Assembly (NCBI GenBank): GCA_000469685.2
Contig: LS997566.1
Span: 25,132,432 to 25,196,431, forward strand
Source: Haemonchus contortus
Lineage: Eukaryota > Nematoda > Chromadorea > Rhabditida > Trichostrongylidae
Direction: 5' to 3'
Length of the DNA stretch: 64,000 bases
In this document: positions 29,554 to 39,848 of the stretch, in pieces
How the letters are laid out: every line of letters starts with the position of its first letter
How positions within the stretch are numbered: position 1 is the first letter of the stretch
The notes under the pieces: model-generated
What the model was told of the DNA's origin: nothing
Database searches by the model: none
What the model saw: the letters and a program-made list of their open reading frames with translations, nothing else
Position numbers and translations under genes: made by a program

Positions 29554-32500
29554 TACTGCCCGCCCATCTACTATTATGGTAACGGGTAGTACCACTTTAG
29601 CATATTTGAATCAAACCTGAGGCTCAGTTATCGATTGACACAGTATGGCAGAATGATTCGCTAATATTCGCAATTATCAGTAGCCCAAGGAAGGTCGAAG
29701 CGAAATTCTTGATGTGCCGGCTTTGTGGTTATCTCACGCAACTGGTAGCAGCCGCTGCAGAGTCAAAGTTTTGCAAATCAGAAAAATTGGTGCGCATTGC
29801 AGCAATTCTCTTCAATGACGCATTCAGCTCAGTGTTTAACAGCACCCGCTCAACGGCGTTGGTTACCTGTCGAAGGTGGTTTTCTGTCATCAGCTGTTCG
29901 ATCAAAACCGGATCGATGTTATCATCATAGTCACTGAGATAGCACTGTGCTCGATCGAAATCTCAATCTTATATAAACATTTTCAATTGCTCTTATGAAT
30001 CCAAGTGGTTGAACTGGGGCCATCAATCAAAAATCGCTGCATAGGAAAGAACTAAGTGAAACTCTGGGAATCTATGCGGTGCCAGGCACACGAGTTTTTG
30101 ATTCGCAAGAAATGAGCTATCCTTTTGGGTGAGATATCGTTGTGTCCAAAATATCAAGACTGGACCGTAGCCAGTTGGAGAAGTTGGGGTCGCTGCGATG
30201 CTGCCAGCTCTTTTCGTAGGTCTAACAGTAAAAGGTGATAGAAAAAGAAAAAGGAGAGGTCACCCTTCTGACTTTCCGATGACCGAGGGAGAAAGGTCGA
30301 ACATGTGATTGTCAACTGGTGTTGTCAACTCCTTGAAACACGGCTAAGGACAAGCCAATGAGGACTACATGGAATGAAAACGGAGCATGACTTTACATCC
30401 CAGCCTACAGACTATAACATTACTGAGTTCAACATGGGTCCATCCCTCGGATAATCACACTTTTACAGCTCAGCTTGTAATAAGCTTTCCCAATTAAGGG
30501 CACTGCTATCTGAATAGGCAATCCATCTCATATTGGAGCCCTTTGACTAAGTGAGTCAGTTTCTTGTTAGATTTGTCGTTCTGTCGGCTGTCTGTCCTTC
30601 CCCAATCTTGCCATAATTGTGATACAGTTTGCGAACCAAGGTATATTGTTACTGAAAGCGCTTGACCGCCACATGGGCTCCAACTCCTCTGGGTATTACC
30701 AATCAGGAGCCGTAAAGTGTGCTCCCCCGAACAGGGGAGGGTCCCCTTCCCGGTAAGGTATGCTCTCGGGGAGAGCAGACAGAGACCCGAATAGGGGCGT
30801 CCCAGCCCCTAACAGGAGAGCATACCTTACGGCCCCAGTTCGAGACGATGGATGTTCCTCCGTTGCGACATTGAGCAAACGATCTTTACTTGGCTATTTT
30901 CTGGGGTGTCGCGCACCTGGATTTGCCTAGGCCGGCTCTAGGTACATTCAAGCTTTTCCTATTTGCTATTCCCAATTTGACTTCTCGCCAAAGCTCAAAC
31001 TATTTGTCTAGATTACTCTGGGAGATGCTCCTTCCCCTCATGAATCACTTGCAGGTGTTAATATGAAGGGACCCACATTGCCCGGAAGCTGATTATACTC
31101 ATTTTTGATCATTTCAGATAGGAGTAACCGACGTCAGTCAGTGAAAAGGCTGAACTGCGATGAAGTCACCGGCTCTGACCGATCCAAGCCGCCCCTCTTT
31201 GCAGTAGTGCAAATACATAAATTCGAAAGGATGCAAGTAATCGTGTGGGAACTCAGAAGTCGGTTATTAATGGATCCTGGCTCCAACACATCCCAGCACG
31301 ATATAACGATCGATATTTAATATATAATTCTTAACTACCTTCTGCCATACATACGGCACTGTGAGCTGATAATTAGAATGACGTCATTCTTCTTGTAATC
31401 ATAAGTATGAGGCGATATAAGCAGCAATTTTCCTTCATTCACGGTCCATGTAAGATAGCGGATTTCCCCTTTAATGACCGCACACAGGTTGTGATATACG
31501 ATTTTATACCAACAGGTAGGCGGATGTGGATTCCCGAACGTTAAAAGGTTTCAAGATAACAAAAGTCAACCAGGAATTAGAACGGCGTTCCAATTTGTAT
31601 TTGATATATGAAAGCCAAGTCAAAACCTTTCCCATTTATTGTCCCACAGACCAAACTTGAAGTTAGAACGCCCCGAGTTGAAGATGAACACCCACACAGC
31701 AAGTTACTCTGGTAAGATATCAGACTCGGCCTCGACGAACCAACGATTTTCTCCTACCGACATAGAACGATACGATCAGCTGTCTGTAATCCCCAAAAGC
31801 GGAGCGAAACAAATGTGTAGACCATTCCTTCCCTCATGGACAAGGACTTTTTATAGGATTCAGTACGAAAGACTCGTGTAATAGAAATACTAATGGGTAA
31901 TGGAAAAGGTAATGAGCAAAATGGAACGGCCTCTCACCAACAAGCCCTGTAGTCTCCGGGATTGCCTCCCGTGAGTCGATTTATCACGTAGAACATGTAC
32001 ACGAGGAAAACACAATGAAAAACCCATTATAATAGCGAATCGAAGGACTGAGGGCAGCATGTGTAAAGGTGGACATGAGAAGTGTACTGGTGATGAGAAG
32101 TATGTAGCGGAAACGGAGAGGATAGACAGCGCATTAAAACGTTGCCACGTTTCTCCCGTGAAGCATTCGTTCCAGCGGTGTTGACTCTGATCGGAAAACC
32201 TTCTCGAAAGCTTGGGAAAACCGGCACTGCCTATGATTTCGTACTTGCCAACAACAGTGCATAACTGGCCTACCCACAAAAAAAACAAGAGCGGGGGAGG
32301 CGAGATACCTAGGAGTTTGCCAGCAAATCAAAACCAGAGTTTTCAAATCTCTCTCGCGGACTAGGCCAGAACCTGATAGCCTGTAAAAGTGGTGCTAGGG
32401 TATCATAACCGAAGAAATTCCACAGTTTGACTCTACTTCAGCCTGCAAATCATTACCGAAGTTTCTAGATCGCTCTCGCTGACCACAGCAATCCCAACCG

Positions 32501-33317
32501 AAGAAATTCCAGTGACCTCTCAAAAAAAGAAAAAATGAATCACGACTTGAATTGCATAGAAAATAGTCGATACACATTTGAGCAAGGGAGGTCGAAATCT
32601 AGAGCAATAGAAAGCGTAGCGTCTCGTCATTGTGGAAGTGTTCTATATAGCGCAAACTAATCCGACTTGAGGGAACATATGTGCTGTCGGGCCGACGAAT
32701 AACTTGCCGCCAGCCGCGGGGACAGCTGCCGGGATCGCTTCGACATAAACGTAAAAGAAGTTCGAGAGTGTTCAAAGAGAAGTCAGTTGAACGTTAGGAA
32801 TGGAGGAAACAAAGCATTGGATGATTGGATAGGGAGTGCACGAATTCATCTCAAATGACTATCAAATGGGTCCTTTTAGATAATCAGGCTCAAAATTACC
32901 GAGCTGTTTTATGTATTCATTCGGAGTCAAGGCAGGTACATATTAGGCGAGATGAAGTGTTTCCACTACTTTCACGACGCTCGTGGTCGCTTCGTGGTAG
33001 CTCTAGTGCCCTCGATCAGCAAAAAATAGGCCGTGCATGTGGCTAACTTCTTCATCCACGAAAAAATGCTAGCTAAACGACAGATGGGGTCCTCAGCAAA
33101 ACGTGGTCACTCGCAGCCGCACAACAGTTCGCCCCACAGTGAAGAAAAAACCTCTACCTTTTGGTTTCCGAATGAAGTTAAGTCAAACCGAAAGCATCCC
33201 AGAAAGGGAGTACGAAGTTAAGGGAAGATAACAAAAGCTGAGTGCAGAAACAGGACAATCTCATTGACTCGGGGATGAAGAGAGAGGCGATCACATCAAA
33301 GGGTTTTCCCATAGGTA
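29554..33317. other. long non-coding stretch
   Basis: No exon or gene can be supported. It contains an inverted repeat at 30751-30832 and a perfect 16-base palindrome AGAATGACGTCATTCT near 31376. The remaining ORFs are short and featureless. Confidence 0.35.
30751..30832. repeat. inverted repeat, 17-bp arms
   Basis: CGGTAAGGTATGCTCTC at 30751-30767 is matched by GAGAGCATACCTTACGG at 30816-30832, 16 of 17 complementary. The 48-base loop carries a nested AGGGGCGTCCCAGCCCCT. A diverged third copy of the arm (CCGTAAAGTGTGCTCCC) lies just upstream near 30710. Confidence 0.6.
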
Positions 33318-33319
33318 TA

Positions 33320-34621
33320 CAGGGTTGGCCAAAATTATAGCGACAAGACTTGCTGCAGTTAGCGTACATTCTATCGCGCACATGGCGCGCCAGTTTTATG
33401 GAATTTTCAATCCCATCATTTTTTCTAATTCCTGTTAAAATTTGGCTGAATTTGGTCTATTCATAGTGAAATGGTGAATCCTTCTCCTGATCGTTCCGCT
33501 ATCGTTCGTCTGCACAAAGCCGGCCGCCCACCCGCTACGATCGCTAAGCACCTCGGCATCCACTGTAGCGTCGTGTATCGCACACTCCAACGTTATCGAG
33601 ACCTTGGTGGACTCCAAGACCGCCGAAGAAGTGGAAGACCTCGAACTGCTCGCACGCCCAAGGTCGTCAAGGCCGTCAGGTAGCGGAAAGCAAGAAACGC
33701 GACTCGGAGCATCTCGACGATGGCTCGCGACATGGAAATCTCGCGGAAGTCTATGGGAAGGGTCGTCCACAAAGACCTTAAGATGTACCCCTACCGTACT
33801 CGGAAGGCTGCTATCCTCAGCGCCTCGAATCAGCAGGCGCAAGTCAAGAAGTGCCGACAGCTTTTGCTTCGGACGCGCAACAAGAGCCACCATTCGATCG
33901 TCTTTTCAGATGAGAAGCTCTTCACCGTAGAGCAGCAGTTCAACGCTCAAAACGTCAGAGTGATCGCAAGGAATGCCGAGGAGGCCGACAAGAAGGGAAA
34001 AGTCATTAACCGGGCCGCACACCCTGCCCAAGTCATGGTTTGGGCAGGGGTGTGTGCCTCGGAGAAGACGCCGTTGATATTCGTCGACCTCGGTGTCAAA
34101 ATCGACAAAGATTACTATCTGAAGACGGTTCTGGAAGATGCTGTACTCTCGTGGGCGAATTCCCACTTCAGCGGCCGCCCGTGGACATTCCAGCCAGATT
34201 CGGCGCTCGCCTACAAGGCCAAGGTCGTCCAAGCATGGTGCAAGAGCGAACTTCCCGACTTCATCTCGGCAGAAGAATGGCCGGCATCGTCACCGGATTT
34301 AAACCCGCAAGACTATAACTTGTGGTCCTATCTTTAGAGCAAGGCCAGAGCCACTCCCTACCCCAATTTGGATTCTCTGAAGGCAGCGCTCATCCGAGAA
34401 TGGGACGAAATCGACGACGCGCTCCTGCGTCCGATCATTGACGCCTTTTCCAAGCGACTCCGCGCTGCCGTCCGTGCCAAAGGTGGCCGAATCGAGAAGT
34501 AACGTATGATTGTTAATGTACCAGTTGTTACTTAATAAATGTTATGTTCATGACTCGTTTGCACTTCTGCTTTCTGAGATATAGGGTGAAAACCTTGTCG
34601 CTATATTTATGGCCAACCCTG
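33320..34621 (+). mobile_element. maT-type (DD37D) Tc1/mariner transposon, inactive
   Basis: The element is 1,302 bp with 26-bp inverted termini beginning CAGGGTTGGCC and ending inward at TATAGCGACA. There are two mismatches between ends. TA flanks both sides (33318-33319 and 34622-34623). It belongs to a different subfamily from the element at 1949-3227: termini and protein are related but clearly distinct. The gene runs on the plus strand and contains two stop codons. Confidence 0.9.
33471..34502 (+). pseudogene. maT-type DD37D transposase with two in-frame TAG codons
   Basis: The frame runs from ATG at 33471 to TAA at 34500-34502, 344 codons with no frameshift. It is interrupted by TAG at 33681-33683 and 34335-34337. 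The N-terminus carries two helix-turn-helix motifs (ATIAKHLGIHCSVVYRTL; MARDMEISRKSMGRVV) separated by a GRPRT hook. Catalytic Asp residues lie in FSDEK, FQPDSA and LNPQD, with 37 residues between the last two. Two usually conserved residues next to the second Asp appear changed (QPDSALAY where QQDSAPAH-like sequence is common). Because everything else is intact, decay is recent. Both stops sit in CDS contexts where a single G-to-T change would give TAG from GAG, which is inference. Confidence 0.9.
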
Positions 34622-34853
34622 TAGTGAACTTTTACAGAATTGGCATTTAAAGCCATTTAGAGCCCTTAAAAGATACCAGTAAGAAAAGCAAATTGAACAA
34701 GTAACGTAGTAGCAAGATAAGTCACACTTGAGCACGAATTGGTGTAGATCTGAAAGGGAACCGCTAAGGAAATGATTAGGTGCCCTGAGGACTAGAAATT
34801 GTAGGTGGTGACTGGTCCGAGGCCCGATGTTGTCATAGAGACCACCAGCGTGG

Positions 34854-35228
34854 TTGACCAAACGGCCGTTGACTACCGCCAAGGGTGGCCACCATCCATT
34901 GCTCTCTTCACCCTTCAAGCTTTCGAACGCTCACCCATGGGTACAAACCCGTCTCTATCAACAATGTATACTTGTCGATATCAAAAAGGGCGCTTATCAT
35001 CTCAAAGTAAATGCAACAGCATGCTCTCCAAGTAAATGCGGTGATGAGGAATCTTTTGGTCAAGACTACTTCAAATCAGAACTACAGAAACTTGGTTACA
35101 CTAATTTGTCTCAGTTTTCACAAAAAGTAGGGGTTTCGTCAGAGAAAATGTTGCTTTCACTTCCTGACCTGACTAAATTAATGAATTGTTTATATGATTG
35201 TTACCTTCACGTATGGGATGATCTGTGA
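34854..35228 (+). other. open frame of unknown nature ending in a hairpin
   Basis: A 124-codon plus-strand frame contains a moderately protein-like section (SFGQDYFKSELQKLGY, SSEKMLLSLPDLTKLMNCL). Its last codons (CYLHVWDDL) are the left arm of the hairpin at 35201-35275. No splice context or family was recognised. Confidence 0.2.
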
Positions 35229-35275
35229 ATAGAGCAGGAATTGCCTATCACAGATCACCCCATACGTGAAGGCAA
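35201..35275 (-). ncRNA. candidate 28-bp stem hairpin (miRNA- or siRNA-like), function unknown
   Basis: Positions 35201-35228 and 35248-35275 are inverted repeats matching at 26 of 28 positions, with a 19-base loop. Both differences become G-U pairs in a minus-strand RNA but A-C mismatches in a plus-strand RNA. The minus transcript would therefore form an uninterrupted 28-bp stem (starting TTGCCTTCACGTATGGGGTG on its 5' arm). Size fits a microRNA precursor or a small palindromic element. Expression is not shown. Confidence 0.4.
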
Positions 35276-35787
35276 AATCTGGGTCCCAGTTCCTATAGTA
35301 ATTCTTTTTTTTTTAAACAGATTCTGAAGTGTTCGGCAATTGAATGTTGATGTTGAAGATCATGTTGACTCGTTGACTGAGGGCCTATGTGGGTGAAAGT
35401 TCCCGAGCTTAGCGTCTTTTGTGCAAAAACCTGCTCAAAAGCGCTGGCGATCTGCCAAATGAAAGCAAATAATTTTTGATAGCTCTCCTCGAAATTATAT
35501 TTCGCTTAACATCAATTCTTTAGTATGATGAGCACACCTGTGTTTTACAGCACACATCTTCACTGCAGTACTGGAGAAACAACTATGGGGAGGGGGGAAT
35601 GGTCCCATGTTCAAAGAAGAAAATAGGAGTAGGCGTAGCCTGCAGAAAAAAATTGACCCAATCGAATGAAGGCGGCCAGTTTCGCGACTAATTGCGAGAG
35701 AATGGTGTATCTTCAAAGGAGAAGACTGGAATATTGAGCCGCTGGCACTGCCATCCGAGCAATTTGTATACCTATTCTTATCGTCGG

Positions 35788-36045
35788 ACAAGGGTGGTGC
35801 TGTGGCAGATGATGCACTACCAGGTACGCATGGTCTCAGGTTCGAATCCCGGGTCGATATTCACCTTGGCCAAAAAAGCCGTCCAACCTTCCGGGGTCGC
35901 TGGAAGACCGATCAGAGATGATAAAAGCATTCGCTTGTAACTCGGCTGGTCACTGCAAGCCACATACGCATTCAAGACGCCACAACGATTTTGAGTGGGA
36001 CTCGAAGGCGGGGATACATCCCTCGGACGGGATTGATTGGCGGCA
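35788..36045 (+). repeat. tRNA-related SINE, copy 4 (full length)
   Basis: The head is GGGTGGTGCTGTGGCAGATG with a perfect B-box GGTTCGAATCCCGGGTCGAT. The usual body follows (CCTTCCGGGGTCG, GATAAAAGCATTCGC, CTCGGCTGGTCACTGCAAG, CACATACGCATTC, CGGGATTGATTGGCG). Confidence 0.85.
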
Positions 36046-36115
36046 AAAGGGTTTGTCATTCTGGATTTTATTTTTGTCTTCAGATAAAAATGGGATGAAA
36101 AATTGCACCAGTTGG

Positions 36116-36161
36116 CCGGACTGGCCTATATGGGCTAGTACGCCCACATAGGCCAGTCCGG
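36116..36161. repeat. tight hairpin, 20-bp stem and 6-base loop
   Basis: CCGGACTGGCCTATATGGGC, the loop TAGTAC, then GCCCACATAGGCCAGTCCGG. One position differs from perfect complementarity; it is a G-U wobble on the minus-strand RNA. It lies about 70 bp past a SINE copy. Function unknown. Confidence 0.7.
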
Positions 36162-36557
36162 AGCACCAGTGCACGCCATACATGCCAGTCCATGAATGAC
36201 CACTCTAAAGATGAAATTTTCTGCTAGATCTTTCAATATTCAAAAAATAGCTGAATGGGAAAAATTGAAAAATTGGTAGTTTCGGTTGAAGGAAGCTAGT
36301 ACGAAATCTATTGCTCCAATAATAATAACAGATGGATTAGATTCTCGTGGAATCTGCTGCTCGAATCGTATTCGTTAGGAAAAGCCGTATGTCATAGAAA
36401 TACAATGAAACGGCATTGGTGAATTAGGCGTTGTTTACATCATAGGAGAGAAGAAAACAGAAGGCAGCAGACAAGCAAGCTTAAGTGGTTTTGATTCAAT
36501 TATCGTGCTGAGAATGAGAATTTATACGAACTACATATTTGGCAGAATAACATTCGA

Positions 36558-36872
36558 ATGTGGGTGATGGTTGTGGCTCTGCTTCTTCTCCCCGACAGAG
36601 TGGTCCTCGGTAAAATAGAACTTTTCACAGAACAAATTGTACCGTCTTTTAATACGAGGAAGAATTGCTTGAAAGATCTAGGATATAGTTTTACAGGGAA
36701 AAGATTACAAAAACTTTACCAAAAGACAAATCAGGCAATCCTAAATCTGTCATTGGCGATTGAAGTTGTGAAAATTTCACGAGGGAGCATGTCCCTAGGA
36801 GAATCTAATAATAGTGTCAGAATTCGCGAAAGCCTCGGAAACAAATCAAATAAAGAACCGAAGTGTACTTGA
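36558..36872 (+). CDS. possible secreted-protein first exon or small ORF
   Basis: An ATG opens MWVMVVALLLLPDRVVLG, a plausible signal peptide. It is followed either by an 86-residue polar tail ending PKCT or by a splice donor directly after the leader (CTCG/GTAAAA). No downstream exon was identified and no family recognised, so this is weak. Confidence 0.22.
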   Translation: MWVMVVALLLLPDRVVLGKIELFTEQIVPSFNTRKNCLKDLGYSFTGKRLQKLYQKTNQAILNLSLAIEVVKISRGSMSLGESNNSVRIRESLGNKSNKEPKCT

Positions 36873-37639
36873 AAAGGAGTTTTGAAGTTGTGGAAATAGT
36901 ACAAAATGGCGATCAGTACGTGCGGTACTTGGCTGTTAAGCAAGTTCCTGCCCATGTCTTCCCGTATTCCTCTGTGTGAGGATGTGGCTCCTGTTGTTGT
37001 TCCGGATAGGTTCTTCCGCTTTCGTACGACAACACTTGAGGTGTGCATACATCCTTCAGCACGCAATCCAATGTGCTTTATTCAAACGGAGTTCTTCGTC
37101 TGTCTGGAGTCCTCTTTCGAAGGGAAATGTTCTGATGCCAAAAACAGCCACACTCAAATCCAGCCCTGTTGATGTGCCTGTTGAAAATCACCCGGTAGGA
37201 GTCAGTGATGAGCTCAAACATACAGACTTTTTGCTTTCTGATCCTCAGCCGATTACACCTCAACATTTAGGCTTCGATGGTGTACTCCTGTAGTAACGAG
37301 CCTTTGAAGACGTTTATGGGCTCGATCTTCTTCTTGAATTCTAACGAGCGGGTCACTACTCCTTCACTCTGAAGTCACTAAGCGTGCTGATTGCTTTGCT
37401 CTCTCGCTCGTCCTTTTTCTCCCAGGAAGAGAGGCATAACTTGGTGATTCTTTTTGGAAAAGCGATCAACTGATCTCGAAAGACTCAGAGAGGAGCGTCA
37501 CTGCTTTTTCATGGGCTAAAGAGAATTTTCATCAAGAGGAACTCATTCGAAAATGTTCAGTTCACGTCTGAACTGGTGCTGGCATTAGGAGGTGGGTTTT
37601 GTTCACGTGTTGGATCGGCCCATGATGTTTCAGCAATCT

Positions 37640-38580
37640 TGCTTTCCCTTTAGATCTATCTTATTAATTCTCTGTTCTCTATTTAACTTGACATCATAGG
37701 TATCCCGTGTATCACCTGTCGTCCCGTTGATCGCCGATTTACTTGAAAGGACACCAGTAACGCATCCATTCGTCCCGAGTAGTTCGATATCTCGCTCCAG
37801 GAACCCAGCCAATAACCTCCCTACTCGACAGTCATCACAATTCCGCATAACGTGTTCGGTATCGATGAACTCTGAACATCCTCCCTTCCACAGTACGTCG
37901 AACTAACTGCATGCTTATCCTGCATTCGTGGACTCCAGACCTCCGACGTCGTCAAAGATGGAGGCATCGCAGCGTCGGCTAGGTGAAAGCGCCCGAGTCT
38001 TCGTCTTCTTCACTAGTCCCTCGAAACCCTTAAATGCCTCCCGAGTCGCATATCTCCTTCTGTTCAGCTCCGGAATAGGTAGTTAATCATGTTGACTTCT
38101 CGATCTAGATATACCTAACCAGAGCAGATATTCGTCACGTTAGGCCTAGAGAAAGGATCAGGTTCCGATCCGTTGCTCATTGACTCGTCTTCGTTAAGCC
38201 CAACCTTAAGCCGATCTTTCTACAAGCGCTGTCGAGTTCGTTCAGCGTCCATTCTACCTGCTCGAAGTTCGGTGTTACGAGCACGTTCGTCTGCAAAGCG
38301 GAGATAATGTGAGAAACTGCCGTTGATTTTCACTCTCAAGTCTACCCACTCCGAATGAGGCGTGATGTTCGTGAGGACGTCATGAAAAAATTTAGGCGAG
38401 ATGGTATCCCCCTGTCGAACCGCTCTCTTAATGTTGATGATGACTTCTCTATAGAATGGCAAGATTTTTGTCGTGAAGTTGTGGTAGAGCTCATAACCAT
38501 CCTTCTTTATTGCGCAGCAGTACCATGGTTACCCAGTGCTTCAATTACCGCTTCGTCTTGATGGCATCGAAGGCCTTCAA
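37640..38580 (-). mobile_element. RTE-type LINE reverse transcriptase fragment
   Basis: The minus strand carries clear RTE reverse transcriptase blocks: FYREVIINIKRAVRQGDTIS, PKFFHDVL, SEWVDLRVKINGSFSHYLRF and then ADE in place of the catalytic ADD. Further blocks follow in shifted frames (KIGLRLGLTKT-like, YLDREVNM, KTKTRALSPS). Several frameshifts and stops make it non-functional. The endonuclease domain is not visible. Confidence 0.8.
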
Positions 38581-38672
38581 ATTGAAGAGATAGATATAGA
38601 TAGAGATAGATAACGACATCCTGTGCTCTTAAGATATCTATGAGCCTTGTGACAATGTAGAGACAGAGAAAA

Positions 38673-39380
38673 TTCAAGTCAAAACAAGTTGTATCATGTA
38701 AAGCCTACAGCTTAACGGTTCTGTGCTGATATTGGCCGACCGGCTCAACACGCTGTACGTGTGAGTGCTTGGCATATAAGCCATTAAGAAGGCGAGGCAA
38801 GCGGGTCTAGGTAGCGTAAGGGGTAGGGCACGATGCCCGGATAGCACAAGTACGGATTCGAGTCCCGTCCGAGACTGAAATTTTGTCCACAAATCGCCAT
38901 CCTTGTGAGACTTTCGCATCGCTACTGCGGCGATGTAACAGCAGTTAACAAAACATCAAGTCAAAACAAGTTATATCATGTAAAGCCTTCAGCCTAACGG
39001 TTCAGGGCTGATACTGGCCGACCGGCTCAACACGCTGTACGCGTGAGTGCTGATAAGCTACGGCGTATAAACCATTAAGTAGTCGAGGCAAACCGGATCT
39101 TGGTAGTGTAAGGGAAAAGAGCACGGTGCCCGGAAAGCTCAAGTACGGATTCGAGTCCCGTCCGAGACTGGAGTTTTGCTCACAAATCGCCAACCTTGTG
39201 AGACTTTCGCTTCGCGCACTGCGGCGTTAAAACAGCACTTAACAAAACATCAAGTCAAAACAAGTTATATCAGCGCTTTCAGGTTAACGGTCAAGTGCTG
39301 ATATTGGCCGACCGGCTCGCCACGTTGCATGCATGGGCTATGAAATGTAAGCTATTAAGAAGGCGAGGGCAAGGGTGATG
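38673..39380 (+). repeat. tandem array of a 283-294 bp tRNA-like repeat, 2.4 units
   Basis: Units start at 38673, 38956 and 39250, each with TCAAGTCAAAACAAGTTRTA. The first two contain a tRNA-like block: A-box-like TAGTGTAAGGG or TAGCGTAAGGG and B-box-like GGATTCGAGTCCCG. Each also shares GGCCGACCGGCTCAACACGC upstream and CTTGTGAGACTTTCGC downstream. The third unit stops before the tRNA-like block. A genuine tRNA gene is not supported, since the acceptor and anticodon arms do not form cleanly. It is likely a second SINE family amplified in tandem. Confidence 0.75.
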
Positions 39381-39848
39381 TGATCAGATTGAGCAAGATT
39401 TGCCAATCTCTATCTTTATCTCTCTTCTTGTACGGCAGCGCTTTCTCGCTAGTGCTCCACTAGTTCTACTACTCCTTTTGGGCACTTTGCATTGCAACAG
39501 GAACTGCGTGGAAAGCCGTGCAAGTGATCCGACGATATCTGATGGAAGGCTCTTTAGCTGCTCTGGTTTGATTTTAAATAGAATTTATTAATCCTTTCTT
39601 TCTTGAAAAACAGAGCCTGACTCAGAGGGAAGATCTGAAACCCTGGAACTACAGCGACAGTCAGGCAAAACTTTCGATGAAAGATGATGAAGGCTAAAGC
39701 CAGAGCACAGAGCGCAAATTCTTCAAGATGGGCCGGTAAGGCTGAAATACCGTTTTTTCGTGTAGGTTCTCAGAGAAGAAAATATTGGATGTTTGGATCA
39801 TTTTCAAGAAAAAAGAGATATTTTTCAATTGACGAAACTTGTGATATA

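Noticed and set aside
31376..31391. Palindrome AGAATGACGTCATTCT resembling a CRE site
   Set aside because: A single palindrome in a gene-free stretch with no adjacent start of transcription; chance cannot be excluded.
33435..34318. Other-frame and minus-strand ORFs of 92-152 codons
   Set aside because: Shadows of the GC-rich maT transposase reading frame at 33471-34502.
38810..38880. tRNA gene suggested by A-box and GGATTCGAGTCCCG
   Set aside because: Acceptor and anticodon stems do not pair, and the block repeats as part of a 283-294 bp unit, so it is a tRNA-derived repeat.
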